A DNA stretch of 64,000 bases from contig DDYW01000058.1 of assembly GCA_002348185.1 (NCBI GenBank), positions 5,085-69,084 of the forward strand, read 5' to 3'. Under the pieces are notes generated by a model that had not been told where the DNA came from, searched no databases, and worked only from the letters and a program-made list of their open reading frames with translations. Of this stretch, positions 1 through 8,351 are shown piece after piece (position 1 is the stretch's first letter; each line of letters starts with the position of its first letter). A program made the translations under genes and the position numbers. This stretch comes from Candidatus Hydrogenedentes bacterium UBA2224 (GTDB lineage Bacteria > Hydrogenedentota > Hydrogenedentia > Hydrogenedentales > SLHB01).

Positions 1-53
1 ACGGGGACATGTTCCAAGCGCCGTCCCCGGCGCGACAACGTGTCCCCGTTCGA
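1..53. repeat. REP-like imperfect inverted repeat, copy A
   Basis: Bases 1-13 and about 37-49 are inverted copies of a 13-base arm (one mismatch), enclosing an inner GCGCC/GGCGC stem at 18-33. Bases 16-53 match 34223-34260 at 34 of 38 positions, so this is one copy of a dispersed intergenic element. It sits just inside the window edge, so its left limit is unknown. Similarity to REP palindromes is inference from structure. Confidence 0.6.
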
Positions 54-178
54 TTGACCGCCGGAGGTGCCGTTTTGCAGCCCCGAAGATAGTGTGTCGA
101 AAGTCAATGCCTTTTGGGGGGCGCGCGTTGGCCCCGGCGCGCGCGGCATGCTATGCTTCGCGGCATGGAGGAATCATC

Positions 179-634
179 ATGTTAGGGCGCGTTCTGGAGA
201 TATTTGGCGGGAAGAAGGACATCCCGGAGATCTCGAAACGGGAACGGCTCGAATCCGCGACGTGCGTATTGCTGCTCGAGGTGGCCGGCGCGGACGAGGA
301 GTTCTCGCCGGAAGAGTGCGACCGGGTGATCACGGCGTTGTGCGCCCGGTTTTCGTTGTCGCAGGAGCAGGCCGAGGAGTTGATCGAAACCGCGAACACG
401 CGCAGGGCCCAGAGTTATGACCTCTGGAAATTCACGAACGAGATCAACGAGAGCTGCGGCATTGAAGAGAAGAAAGAGATCATCGCGGAGGTATGGCGCG
501 TGATCTACGCGGACGGAGCCCTCAGCGCCCACGAAGACTACATTGCCCACAAATTGGGCCGCCTGCTGAACCTGACCCATCCCGATCTGATTGCGGCCAA
601 GGTGCGGGTACTCGAGGAACTGCGGCAGGCCTAG
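179..634 (+). CDS. TerB-like (tellurite resistance TerB/DUF533-type) protein
   Basis: A 151-residue, all-helical, acidic cytoplasmic protein. Two similar helical units each carry an alanine-aspartate acidic loop: AGADEEFSPEE around residues 40-50 and YADGALSAHE around 108-117, the pattern of TerB/COG4103 proteins, where acidic residues bind metal. There is no signal peptide or membrane segment. The start is the ATG at 179, preceded by GGAGGAATCATC; an upstream ATG in the same frame at 92 lacks an SD and would add a basic low-complexity leader. It converges on the lipoprotein gene ending at 654. The biochemical role of stand-alone TerB proteins is poorly defined; real tellurite resistance cannot be inferred from one gene. 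Confidence 0.8.
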   Translation: MLGRVLEIFGGKKDIPEISKRERLESATCVLLLEVAGADEEFSPEECDRVITALCARFSLSQEQAEELIETANTRRAQSYDLWKFTNEINESCGIEEKKEIIAEVWRVIYADGALSAHEDYIAHKLGRLLNLTHPDLIAAKVRVLEELRQA

Positions 635-653
635 GCCTCGCGGGCGGAGCAGG

Positions 654-1166
654 CTACCGCCGGGAAGGCTCCCCTTCCGCCCCATCCCACACGCCGGTGG
701 CGCCAAACCGGTAGCGGTAGACCTCGCGGCCGGTTTCGCCGGTGCGGATGGTGGCGGGTTCGGCTTCGGCTTCCGCCCGGGTATTTTTACGCGCGCTTTC
801 GTGCATGGTGTAGGCATACTCGATGTAGCCCAAGTACCCGCGATCGTCCATGGAGCCGCGCGAGACCGCGCTCGCCTCAAGCGGCATGGCGTTTTCGTAG
901 ACCTTCACGCGCTTGAAGTATTTCCCCTGGAGTCCGCCCTCGTCCTGGAACTCGATGGCGCCATGGCGGCCTTCGCGGTTCATGCGCTTCATCTCCGCCT
1001 GGCCGACCGCTTTGAGGCGGCTCATGATGATCTCCGACGTGGAGACATAGCCTTCGGGCTTCTCCCCGATGCCGAAATCGTATTTCACTTTGTCGATCAC
1101 GCTGCCGCCGTCGGAGGCGCAACCGGCAAGAACGCACATAAGCGCAAGCGCCAGAGACTTTCTCAC
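654..1166 (-). CDS. Small predicted outer-membrane lipoprotein, unknown function
   Basis: About 170 residues. The N-terminus is a lipoprotein signal: two basic residues, a short hydrophobic stretch and the lipobox LAGC, followed by ASDGG. I chose the GTG at 1166 because AGGGAG lies 8 bases upstream and the resulting leader is compact; an in-frame ATG at 1190 would put a polar extension before the signal. The mature part is charged and soluble-looking, with no recognised domain. It is read toward the TerB-like gene and has about 260 bp of upstream noncoding sequence before crcB, so it probably has its own promoter. I do not recognise the family. Confidence 0.75.
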   Translation of the reverse strand: MRKSLALALMCVLAGCASDGGSVIDKVKYDFGIGEKPEGYVSTSEIIMSRLKAVGQAEMKRMNREGRHGAIEFQDEGGLQGKYFKRVKVYENAMPLEASAVSRGSMDDRGYLGYIEYAYTMHESARKNTRAEAEAEPATIRTGETGREVYRYRFGATGVWDGAEGEPSRR

Positions 1167-1426
1167 GCTGGAATCTCCCTGTACTGCCATGGGGGCAAAT
1201 CCGGAGCAGATTGACTTGTAGTTTCGAGCTGCATTCTATCGGGTTGCCCGAACGGGTTCAACAGAGAACTCGCCCGGCGTGGCGGGCCGCGCGGGTCGGG
1301 GTTCGCTGCCGTTTCCCCGCGGGCTCCTGTGAGGCGGACGTTTCAGATACCGTCCGCCGAGGAGTACCATAGCGCCGCCGGCCAGGCGCCGAGAGGGCAT
1401 TGCCGTATTGCCGGAATGGAGGAATC

Positions 1427-1804
1427 ATGGGTTTCAAGCTACTGATCATCGGTTTTGCCGGTGCGGGCGGCGCGCTCGCCCGGTATGCCCTGGCGGGGTT
1501 GGTGCAGAATGTGTCGGGGGGCGTGTTTCCGTGGGGCACGTTTGTTGTGAACATCGTGGGGTGTTTTGCGTTTGGCCTGATCTGGGCCATCACGGAGAAA
1601 CGGCTCGCATTCGCGGCCGAAAGCCGGGTGTACCTGCTCACGGGATTTGTGGGGGCATTTACCACGTTTTCGACCTTTGCGTTTGAGACGGGCACCATGG
1701 TGCGCGACGGAGAGTACCTTCTCGCGGCCGGGAACCTGGCCGCCCACAACGTTCTGGGGCTTGTTGCGCTCTTTATCGGACTGGCGCTGGGTGCGCTGAT
1801 TTAG
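1427..1804 (+). CDS. crcB: Fluoride ion channel CrcB/Fluc
   Basis: A 125-residue protein with four hydrophobic segments, the size of the dual-topology Fluc fluoride exporters that work as dimers in the inner membrane. Family motifs are present: GGALARY near the N-terminus, NIVGCFAFGL in the second segment, and GFVGAFTTFSTFAFE in the third, which contains the phenylalanines and threonine lining the fluoride path. The start at 1427 follows TGGAGGAATC; an in-frame ATG at 1400 lacks an SD. The next gene, 13 bp downstream, is a DUF190 protein, a frequent partner of crcB. I searched the leader for the conserved fluoride riboswitch core and did not find it. Confidence 0.93.
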   Translation: MGFKLLIIGFAGAGGALARYALAGLVQNVSGGVFPWGTFVVNIVGCFAFGLIWAITEKRLAFAAESRVYLLTGFVGAFTTFSTFAFETGTMVRDGEYLLAAGNLAAHNVLGLVALFIGLALGALI

Positions 1805-1817
1805 AGGGAGCTGCCGC

Positions 1818-2171
1818 ATGAAACTGAAAGAAGACGCCGAACTGCTTCGCATTTTCATTGGAGAAAGCGACAAATATCATGGGAAACCCCTGTACGAGGT
1901 CATCGTGAAACGCGCCCGTGAGCAGGGCCTGGCAGGCGCCACGGTCGTACGGGGCATCATGGGCTTTGGCGCGCACAGCCGCATGCACACGGCAAAGGTG
2001 CTGCGCCTCTCGGAAGATCTGCCCATTGTGGTTGAGCTTGTGGATCATCCGGAACGTATCGAGGCGTTCCTGCCCGAGCTGGACGCGATGATCCAGGAGG
2101 GCCTGGTGACGCTGGAAAAGGTGCGGGTCATTGCGTACCGGTTCAACGCGGAGCAGACGGACGGGGCGTAA
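1818..2171 (+). CDS. DUF190 (PII-like) protein
   Basis: A 117-residue cytoplasmic protein of the DUF190 family, whose fold resembles the PII signalling proteins. Visible signatures are LRIFIGESDKYHGKPLYE at residues 10-27, where small-molecule contacts are expected, and the GATVVRGIMGFG segment at about 40-51. It follows crcB by 13 bp on the same strand and is almost certainly co-transcribed with it. Genes of this family often accompany crcB, suggesting a regulatory or accessory role in fluoride export; this is inference from context. The stop lies 3 bp from the convergent stop of flgL, leaving no room for a conventional bidirectional terminator. Confidence 0.9.
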   Translation: MKLKEDAELLRIFIGESDKYHGKPLYEVIVKRAREQGLAGATVVRGIMGFGAHSRMHTAKVLRLSEDLPIVVELVDHPERIEAFLPELDAMIQEGLVTLEKVRVIAYRFNAEQTDGA

Positions 2172-2174
2172 GGC

Positions 2175-3089
2175 CTAGTCTACATAATCGAGGAGGCTCG
2201 GCAGGATCGCCCGGGCCGCGGCGGAGAGGGCCGCCTGGAACGCATTGGTCTGGGCATTGAGTTGCGTGACCACTTCCGCATAGTCGGCGTCGATGGCATC
2301 GGACAACTGGGTCTGCAACTGCAGGCCGAACTCCTCGAGCTCCTCGACGCTGCGGTCCAGCCGGTTCTGAATGCTGCCGACGCGGGCGAGCGCGGAGGTC
2401 AGCTGGCCGCGCACCGTTTCCATTTCTTCCAGGCGCACCGAGCCGAGCGCGGCCGTATCGCCCGCGCGCAGGTTGTCGCGGACATCGATGAGGGTCTGGA
2501 AAATGTCCTGGCTTTCGGAGAAGACCTCCGAGCCGGTCTCGTTGTATTGGAGGTCGAGGACCTCGGAAATGGCGACGCGTACCGGGTCGGAGTTGCCGAC
2601 GAAGTTCACGGCGGTGATTTCGCCTTCGGCGTTGCGGACCGCTTCGTAGGGCGGGGTGGTCGTGCGGGTGCCGCCGAAGAGGTAGCGCCCGTTGGTCTCG
2701 TGGTTGGCGGTGCTGAAGATGCCTTCGAGGATCTGGTCGATTTCGAGGGCCAAGGCATCAAGCTGGCTTTGCGCATTGGTTCCGTTGGCGCCGCGCAGGG
2801 TCAGTTCCCAGGCCCGGTTGAACGAGCTCAGGATGGTCTCAACGGATGTGTTGGTCTCCGCCACGGGGGAATTGACCATGGAGATGTTGGCGAGGTATTG
2901 CTCGTTTTTCCCGAGCAGGGCCCGGATGCTGACAGCGCGGCGCGCGTCGATGGGGTCATCCGATGGGCGGTTGACGCGCAGCCCGGTCGCCAGTTGTTCC
3001 TGCAGCGTCAGGAGCCGGCTCGACTGGTTGTTGATGTTGCGTACCGACCGGTCGACGAGCAGTTGCGTGGTGACGCGCATGGCGGGCAT
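2175..3089 (-). CDS. flgL: Flagellar hook-filament junction protein FlgL (HAP3)
   Basis: A 304-residue flagellin-like protein. The N-terminal D0/D1 helical region carries the flagellin-family pattern (RVTTQLLVDRSVRNINNQ, then LATGLRVNRPSDDP), and a matching C-terminal coiled-coil segment ends in residues that pack into the filament core. The middle contains NGRYLFGGTRT, typical of FlgL. It is the last gene of the flagellar operon, 6 bp after flgN. In most species flgK lies between flgN and flgL; here it is absent. A second ATG nine bases inside (3080) gives the more usual MRVT start, but the ATG at 3089 has the better placed purine-rich upstream sequence. Confidence 0.93.
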   Translation of the reverse strand: MPAMRVTTQLLVDRSVRNINNQSSRLLTLQEQLATGLRVNRPSDDPIDARRAVSIRALLGKNEQYLANISMVNSPVAETNTSVETILSSFNRAWELTLRGANGTNAQSQLDALALEIDQILEGIFSTANHETNGRYLFGGTRTTTPPYEAVRNAEGEITAVNFVGNSDPVRVAISEVLDLQYNETGSEVFSESQDIFQTLIDVRDNLRAGDTAALGSVRLEEMETVRGQLTSALARVGSIQNRLDRSVEELEEFGLQLQTQLSDAIDADYAEVVTQLNAQTNAFQAALSAAARAILPSLLDYVD

Positions 3090-3095
3090 GGTCGT

Positions 3096-3614
3096 TCAAC
3101 CCCTCTGATCCACCAGCGAGGAAGACCTGCCGGCCGTGGCGGGCGTGAACCCGCGCGGTCCATAGAGGCCCACCTTCTGTTCGCCCGATTCCAGCCCGAG
3201 CCGCACGCACTGGCCCCGGGTGAGGCGCAGGTAGTGACGGAGGTCCCGGGCATAGGCACGGGTGATAGATTGCGTGGCTTCGAGGGTCTTCTTCAACTGG
3301 CTCTGGAAGTGACTCAGGCGGCTTTTCCAGGGCTCGGACACGGCGTCGATGAGCTGGGACAGGGTCTGCCGTTCCTGCGGCAGCGCAAACTGCCCGAGCG
3401 CCTCGCGCAACAGGCCATGCCGTTCGGCTTCGGCCTCGAACGTCTCCCGCAGAACGGCCTCAAGGGCGGCGGTGTGCGCCTCCAGCGGCGCAACATCCAA
3501 TGCGCGAATCGCATCGCGCTTCCTGCGGCAGATGGCCAGCACGGTCTCCTGGCGCAAGAGCTCGGCATCGAGGGCATCGCAGAGTCTGTCAAGCAGCGTG
3601 TTCACGTTAACCAC
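3096..3614 (-). CDS. flgN: FlgN-type flagellar export chaperone
   Basis: A 172-residue, almost wholly helical, charged protein with the size, composition and position of FlgN, the cytoplasmic chaperone that delivers the hook-associated proteins FlgK and FlgL to the type III export apparatus. The heptad-like LLDRLCDALDAELLRQETVL segment is near the N-terminus, and glutamate/arginine-rich helices follow. It lies between flgJ and flgL, as in other flagellar operons. The start is a GTG at 3614; a second GTG at 3605, 8 bases after GAGG, is an alternative. Sequence conservation in this family is low, so position supports the call as much as sequence. Confidence 0.78.
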   Translation of the reverse strand: MVNVNTLLDRLCDALDAELLRQETVLAICRRKRDAIRALDVAPLEAHTAALEAVLRETFEAEAERHGLLREALGQFALPQERQTLSQLIDAVSEPWKSRLSHFQSQLKKTLEATQSITRAYARDLRHYLRLTRGQCVRLGLESGEQKVGLYGPRGFTPATAGRSSSLVDQRG

Positions 3615-3649
3615 CTCATTATGCCCTGTTTATCGGCAGGAACCGGGGT

Positions 3650-4018
3650 TTACTTGACCGGTAATTCGGGCTCGGCGGCGGAGCGTCCGGGACCGGAACC
3701 GGGAGGGGAGGTCCGCTGGAGCTGTTTCTGCATCTCGCCGATACGGAGCTGTTCTTCGAGCATCCGGGCAAGACCCAGTTGGCCGCTCTCCGCCATTTCG
3801 GCGCTGAGGGCGTCATCGAGCATTTCTTCAAAGTGGGTCTGCTGCGCGCTGCGGGGGAAGAGGCCTCCTTCGGGAATGGTGGCGCGCATTTCGCGCAGGA
3901 TCAGCCGGGCGAAATACTGCTCCATTTCCTGAAGGGCCACGCGGCGGCGGGCGGCGTCCTGCGCGAGGGGGCCGTGCTCGAACGCGTGGGGCGCCTCCAG
4001 CGGGTTGACGTAGAGCAT
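3650..4018 (-). CDS. flgJ: Flagellar rod-binding protein (FlgJ N-terminal domain only)
   Basis: A 122-residue protein corresponding to the rod-binding domain of FlgJ: EMEQYFARLILREMRATIP, a glycine/phenylalanine turn, then HFEEMLDDALSAEMAESGQLGLARM, the conserved core. The C-terminal peptidoglycan hydrolase domain of enterobacterial FlgJ is absent, so opening of the cell wall for the rod must be done by another enzyme; single-domain FlgJ is common outside gammaproteobacteria. The ATG at 4018 overlaps the flgI stop by one base (TGATG), indicating translational coupling; a GTG three bases upstream is also in frame. The last 20 residues are proline- and glycine-rich and probably disordered. Confidence 0.88.
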   Translation of the reverse strand: MLYVNPLEAPHAFEHGPLAQDAARRRVALQEMEQYFARLILREMRATIPEGGLFPRSAQQTHFEEMLDDALSAEMAESGQLGLARMLEEQLRIGEMQKQLQRTSPPGSGPGRSAAEPELPVK

Positions 4019-5121
4019 CACATGATCTCCACGTCCGCATCGAGCGCGCCGGCTTCCCGCAAGGCCTGGAAGATCGATATCATGTCGCGCGGGGTCACCT
4101 TGAGGGCATTCAGCGCCATGGCGACGTCGCTGGCTGACGTGCCCTGGACCGGCATCAGGTAGCCTTCGTCCTGGGTGACGCGCATGTCGGTCACGCCCGT
4201 GACGACCGTCTCCCCTTCGGAGAAGGGCGCGGGCTGGCTGACGACCGGGGTGGTGGCGACTTCGAGGGTCAGGTTTCCGTGAGCCACCTGGCAGGGGCGG
4301 ATGACGACGTCGCCGCCAATAACCAGCGTGCCCGTCCGCTCGTTAATCACCACGCGCGCCGGGAAATCGGGCTCGACGCTGATATTCTGAACGCTTGCCA
4401 TGAACGCCACCAGGTCGTGCTGGCGATCTTGCGGGATGCGCACATTGATGGTGCCCGGTCCCAGGGCCGAGGCGACCTCGTCCTTGAACTGATCGTTAAT
4501 CGCCACCTGGATCGTGTTGGCGGTGATGAAATCGGGGCGCTTCAACTGGAGGGTAACGCGCTCGCCGTCGGTGATGGTGGACGGGATTTCACGCTCGATG
4601 GTGGCGCCCATGGGGATGCGCGCCACGGTAACATGGTTTTGCGTGACGCCGGCGCCGCCGCCGCGCGCGCTGAACCCGCCCACGGAAAGGGGCCCCTGGG
4701 CCACGGCATACACTTCGCCATCGATCCCGTAGAGCATGGTCTGGAGCAGGGTGCCGCCTTCCAGGCTTTCGCAATCGTAGAGGGCATTCACCCGGACATC
4801 GAGCCGTGTGCCCTGTTTCGCGAACGGGGGATACATTGCATCCACGACCACCACGGCGATGTTGTCGGAATTGAGGCCGCCGACCTGGTCCACGTCGATT
4901 TCGAGGCGTTCGAGCAGACGCTGCTGGCGGCGCAGGGCATCGTCGTTTCCGTCGCCGGTGCCCGCCAGCCCGACGACGAGGCCCACGCCGGTCAGGGCGT
5001 TTTCCTGAGCCCCCTGTACGGTGCACAGGTCTTTGATGCGGCTTGCGCCGGCCGTGGCCGGAACGAGCAGCCCGCAGCACAGGGCGCATGCACACAGCAA
5101 GCGGAACGTTCGTTGATGCAT
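4018..5121 (-). CDS. flgI: Flagellar P-ring protein FlgI
   Basis: A 367-residue exported protein that forms the periplasmic P-ring bushing around the flagellar rod. A signal peptide (MHQRTFRLLCACALCCGLLV...) precedes the conserved mature start SRIKDLCTVQGAQENALTG and GLVVGLAGTGDG. Further family motifs are YPPFAKQGTRLDVRVNA, FSARGGGAGVTQNH, RVVINERTGTLVIGG, and the C-terminal segment where FlgI subunits end (DMISIFQALREAGALDADVEIM). The ATG at 5121 is preferred because GAAGGA lies 9 bases upstream; frame-extending ATG and TTG codons at 5127 and 5136 have worse spacing. It lies between flgH and flgJ in the operon. Confidence 0.96.
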   Translation of the reverse strand: MHQRTFRLLCACALCCGLLVPATAGASRIKDLCTVQGAQENALTGVGLVVGLAGTGDGNDDALRRQQRLLERLEIDVDQVGGLNSDNIAVVVVDAMYPPFAKQGTRLDVRVNALYDCESLEGGTLLQTMLYGIDGEVYAVAQGPLSVGGFSARGGGAGVTQNHVTVARIPMGATIEREIPSTITDGERVTLQLKRPDFITANTIQVAINDQFKDEVASALGPGTINVRIPQDRQHDLVAFMASVQNISVEPDFPARVVINERTGTLVIGGDVVIRPCQVAHGNLTLEVATTPVVSQPAPFSEGETVVTGVTDMRVTQDEGYLMPVQGTSASDVAMALNALKVTPRDMISIFQALREAGALDADVEIM

Positions 5122-5136
5122 TGCCATATCCTTCAA

Positions 5137-5775
5137 TCAGAATGGGGAGAACCAGTCGAGAATCTTGGTCAGGAGGCCGCGCCGCTGGTTGTTCCAGAGC
5201 GGGCCCTTCCCCTTGAGTTCCACAATGGCATTGGCTACCCGGTCCGAGGGTATCGTGTTTTCGGGCGAGACGTCGCGGGCGCGGACGGTGCCTGTGACGA
5301 GAATCGTGGAATCTTCGCGGTTCACCGTGACGCGTTTATTGCCCTGAATCTCGAGGTTGCCGTTATCGTAGACTTTGGTCACGATGCACGAGATGGTGGT
5401 GGTCAGTTTGTTGGTGCGGGACGTGTCGCCCTGGCCCTTGTGTTCATTTTCGACGTTGATATCCCACACGGGCAGGCGCTCGGGTTTCACGAGGCCGAGC
5501 CCGTCGGGTTTCGGGGCCACCAGGAAGGTGTTGCCGCCGATGGGGGCCTCGGCGGTGATCTCGGATTCCTTTTTGGTGTTGGTGTCGGACTGGGTGGTGG
5601 CATCGATGTTTTCGCGCACGAGCACGATGATGATGTCGCCTTCCGCGAAGCGCGTGTGCTTGTTGGAGACGGCCGGCCCGCGTTTGGCGACTTCCTTCGA
5701 GAAGAGGGAATCGGCCCTTGCAGGGCCGACCAGCGCCGCCGCGAGCAGCATCGCCAGCAGATACGATTTTTTCAC
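5137..5775 (-). CDS. flgH: Flagellar L-ring protein FlgH
   Basis: About 212 residues; forms the outer-membrane L-ring. After a signal peptide (VKKSYLLAMLLAAALVG) come DSLFSK, GDIIIVLVRENIDATTQSDT, KLTTTISCIVTKVYDNGNLEIQG and the C-terminal VANAIVELKGKGPLWNNQ, all FlgH signatures. The leader ends in ARA-D rather than a lipobox cysteine, so this FlgH is probably not lipidated, unlike enterobacterial FlgH. The start is the GTG at 5775 with GGGAGG upstream; a GTG at 5793 overlapping the flgA stop is in frame but would make GGGAGG coding. It is followed directly by flgI. Confidence 0.95.
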   Translation of the reverse strand: MKKSYLLAMLLAAALVGPARADSLFSKEVAKRGPAVSNKHTRFAEGDIIIVLVRENIDATTQSDTNTKKESEITAEAPIGGNTFLVAPKPDGLGLVKPERLPVWDINVENEHKGQGDTSRTNKLTTTISCIVTKVYDNGNLEIQGNKRVTVNREDSTILVTGTVRARDVSPENTIPSDRVANAIVELKGKGPLWNNQRRGLLTKILDWFSPF

Positions 5776-5792
5776 GTTGGGCCTCCCGGGCA

Positions 5793-6764
5793 CTAGTGCA
5801 CTTCGACAATGCCGTCCTCACGGACGACGCCCTGGAATTCTTCCTTGGAGTTCATGCGCCGGCACATGATGATGTCGCCGGCGGCGGCATTGCCCATGGC
5901 CAGGGCGCGGTCGCGCACCATCAGCGCGCCCGCCCGCACCTCGACCGTGACGACTTGATTGCGCTTGACAATGCGGCGGGGCATGACGTGGCGCGACGTG
6001 AGGACGGTATCCGGAAAGATGGTGCTCCGGGCCACCATGCCGACCAGTTCTTCGGGGTCCCCGTAATAGCCGTTACGCATGGTCGACAGGGGGCGTTTGG
6101 CCACGCTCAGGTCGCCGCGGGAGAGGATCGCGCCGCGGGGGATGTCGCTCGAGGCCACGACGACATCGCCGTAGGCCTGCACGTTGACCTGGCAGTACAC
6201 GACCTCGCGGACCTGCCCGTCCACCACCGCTTCTCCGCGGATGGTTCCCTTGCCCAGGTACTGGTACATGGCGGCGGGCTTCCATTCGAGCGTCAGGTCG
6301 CCTTCGGGCAGGGTGAGCCCATTGAGGGGCGGGTCGATGTCGACCGTGGCGTCCGCGGCGTCCCAGGGCATCTCGTTCTCCACGAAGCGGCGCAGATCGT
6401 CGACCAGCATCTCGCGGGTGAGCTCGATGGCGAGCGTCGTGGCCGTGACGCTCTCGGCTCCGGCGATTTCGAAGTCCTCGGGGCTGAACCCGGCGCTTAC
6501 GAGGCGGGAACGCACCATCGACGCGTGGATGCGTTTGACGCTGCCCGGCGCCGCGGCGGGCAGGAGCTCGAGCCCGGCCATGGCCTCTGCTTCCGCGCCC
6601 TCAACGCCGGCCACGTCGCCGAGCGCGACCTGTGGCCCCTTCACGAAGGCCTCTTCACGGAGCGTGACCACATTGAGCGCGGCCGCGTTGCCAGCCGCGA
6701 AAACCAGAACGGCGGCGGCGATGAATCCGTACAGCAGGCTGTGCGGTGTTCGTTCACGGTTCAT
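5793..6764 (-). CDS. flgA: Flagellar P-ring assembly chaperone FlgA
   Basis: A 323-residue periplasmic protein. An N-terminal hydrophobic signal (FIAAAVLVFAAGNAAA) is followed by a long variable region and a C-terminal SAF/ChapFlgA domain recognisable by VVVASSDIPRGAILSRGDLSV, ARSTIFPDTVLTSRHVMPRRIVKRNQVV, and RALAMGNAAAGDII. FlgA binds FlgI and promotes P-ring polymerisation. It is longer than the roughly 220-residue enterobacterial protein because of the N-terminal half. The gene sits between flgG and flgH, and its stop is adjacent to the possible flgH starts, consistent with one transcript. Confidence 0.92.
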   Translation of the reverse strand: MNRERTPHSLLYGFIAAAVLVFAAGNAAALNVVTLREEAFVKGPQVALGDVAGVEGAEAEAMAGLELLPAAAPGSVKRIHASMVRSRLVSAGFSPEDFEIAGAESVTATTLAIELTREMLVDDLRRFVENEMPWDAADATVDIDPPLNGLTLPEGDLTLEWKPAAMYQYLGKGTIRGEAVVDGQVREVVYCQVNVQAYGDVVVASSDIPRGAILSRGDLSVAKRPLSTMRNGYYGDPEELVGMVARSTIFPDTVLTSRHVMPRRIVKRNQVVTVEVRAGALMVRDRALAMGNAAAGDIIMCRRMNSKEEFQGVVREDGIVEVH

Positions 6765-6783
6765 AGGACGTCACTCTCCCTGT

Positions 6784-7575
6784 TTACCGCCGGACATTGT
6801 TGGCCGTTTGCAGCATTTCGTCGGAGGTTTGGACGACTTTGGAACTGGCTTCATAGGCGCGCTGGGCGATGATGAGCTGGATGATCTCTTCCACGACCTG
6901 CACGTTGGAGTTTTCGAGGAACCCCTGTTCGAGGAATCCGATGCCTTCTTCGCCGGGCTGCCCCAGGACGGGCGCACCGGAGGCTTCGGTCTCGAGCAGG
7001 AGGTTGCGTCCCAGGCGGGCATCCAGTCCGGCGGAATTGATGAACCGGGCGAGCTGGATTTGCCCGACGTTGGTTTCGGCGGACTGCCCCGGCACCTTCA
7101 CCGAGACCGTGCCGTCGGAATTGACGGTGATCTGCTCGTGATCTTCGGGGATGGTGATGCCGGGTTCGAGCGCGAACCCATCGACAGTCTGGATGGCGCC
7201 ATCGTTGTTGAGTTTGAAGTTGCCGTCGCGGGTGTAGGCGATGGTGCCGTCCGGCAGTTCGATCTGGAAGAATCCGTCGCCCTCGATGACCAGATCGAGT
7301 TCGTTGCCGGTCTGGATCATGTTGCCCTGGGTGAATAGTTTGGCGATGGAGGCGGGGCGCACGCCGTGGCCCACCTGGACACCCTCGGGGATGGTCGCGC
7401 CGGTGGTCGTCTCGGACCCGGCCGGCTGGAGGGTTTCGTAGAGCAGATCCTGAAAATTGACCCGGCTCTTTTTGAAGCCCGTGGTGTTCACGTTGGCCAG
7501 GTTGTGGGCGATGGTGTCGACGTTCAACTGCTGCGCCATCATGCCCGTCGCCGAGGTGAACATAGCGCGAATCAT
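6784..7575 (-). CDS. flgG: Flagellar distal rod protein FlgG
   Basis: A 263-residue rod protein. The N-terminus MIRAMFTSATGMMAQQLNVD and the following NLANVNTTGFKKSRVNFQDLLYE are the FlgG signature, and the C-terminal EEIIQLIIAQRAYEASSKVVQTSDEM forms the second half of the D0 coiled coil. As in other flagellar axial proteins there is no signal peptide, because export is through the type III apparatus. The length matches canonical FlgG (about 260). It follows the flgF gene by 17 bp on the minus strand. Confidence 0.96.
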   Translation of the reverse strand: MIRAMFTSATGMMAQQLNVDTIAHNLANVNTTGFKKSRVNFQDLLYETLQPAGSETTTGATIPEGVQVGHGVRPASIAKLFTQGNMIQTGNELDLVIEGDGFFQIELPDGTIAYTRDGNFKLNNDGAIQTVDGFALEPGITIPEDHEQITVNSDGTVSVKVPGQSAETNVGQIQLARFINSAGLDARLGRNLLLETEASGAPVLGQPGEEGIGFLEQGFLENSNVQVVEEIIQLIIAQRAYEASSKVVQTSDEMLQTANNVRR

Positions 7576-7592
7576 ACGGAATCCTCCTGGCC

Positions 7593-8351
7593 CTAGGCGG
7601 GCATGGCCACTTCATTAATCAGGCTGGCGACGGATTCGTCGATGGCATTGATGACTTTCTGATTGGCGGCGTACACGCGTGCGCCGAGCATCATCTGAAT
7701 CATCTCCGCCGGCACCTGAACATTGGACAGTTCGAGCGATTTGTGGAGCACGCGCGTGTCCATCGCCTGGGCGGACCGGCGCATGGCCTCATCGGAGGCC
7801 TCGTAGAGGTTGGCGCCGGTTCGCGTGAGCATGTGGGGATCTTCGAATTCAAGGAGCCGGATCTGGGACACGAAGAGGCCCTGGCTGTAGACGTTGCCGT
7901 CCTGATCGATGGTGATGTTGCCGCCGCTGACGTCAATGCCGCCGCCATTCACGCCCTGGACCTGGAATCCGTCGGCGGTGCTGAGGAGGCCATTGGCGTC
8001 CACGGCAAGCTTGCCGTTGCGCGTGAAGCGTTCGCCGTTTGGCGTATCGACCACGATGAATCCGGGACCCTGCAGGGCGAGGTTGAGGGGATCTTCGGTA
8101 ACGACGACATTGCCCGATTGTACGTCCGTGAACGTCTCGACCAGTTTCTGGCCGCCGCCGGGGGCGCGCTCCGCATCGAGGCGGAACGGATGGCGCATGC
8201 TGCGGAGCAGGATCTCGTTGAATCCCTCGTTCACGGCCACCTGGCGGCGGAATCCCGGAGTTGCGGCATTCGCGATGTTGTTGGCGACCACATCCTGACG
8301 GCGCTCCATGCCGAGCATGCCCGATGCGGCCGCATACAGACCCTGAATCAT
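7593..8351 (-). CDS. flgF: Flagellar proximal rod protein FlgF (FlgF/FlgG family)
   Basis: A 252-residue rod protein whose N-terminus (MIQGLYAAASGMLGMERRQD, then VVANNIANAATPGFRRQ) and C-terminus (ELSNVQVPAEMIQMMLGARVYAANQKV) mark the flagellar basal-body rod family. Position immediately before flgG and a slightly shorter body point to FlgF. It is the first recognisable gene of the minus-strand flagellar operon, so the 333-bp noncoding stretch upstream should hold the operon promoter, although I found no convincing sigma-28 or sigma-54 site there. The ATG at 8351 gives the canonical family start. Confidence 0.9.
   Translation of the reverse strand: MIQGLYAAASGMLGMERRQDVVANNIANAATPGFRRQVAVNEGFNEILLRSMRHPFRLDAERAPGGGQKLVETFTDVQSGNVVVTEDPLNLALQGPGFIVVDTPNGERFTRNGKLAVDANGLLSTADGFQVQGVNGGGIDVSGGNITIDQDGNVYSQGLFVSQIRLLEFEDPHMLTRTGANLYEASDEAMRRSAQAMDTRVLHKSLELSNVQVPAEMIQMMLGARVYAANQKVINAIDESVASLINEVAMPA

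Noticed and set aside
1191..1426. Fluoride riboswitch upstream of crcB
   Set aside because: The conserved pseudoknot core was not found.
2262..3932. Plus-strand open frame (556 codons) over flgL-flgN
   Set aside because: Antisense to three recognised flagellar genes; no domain.
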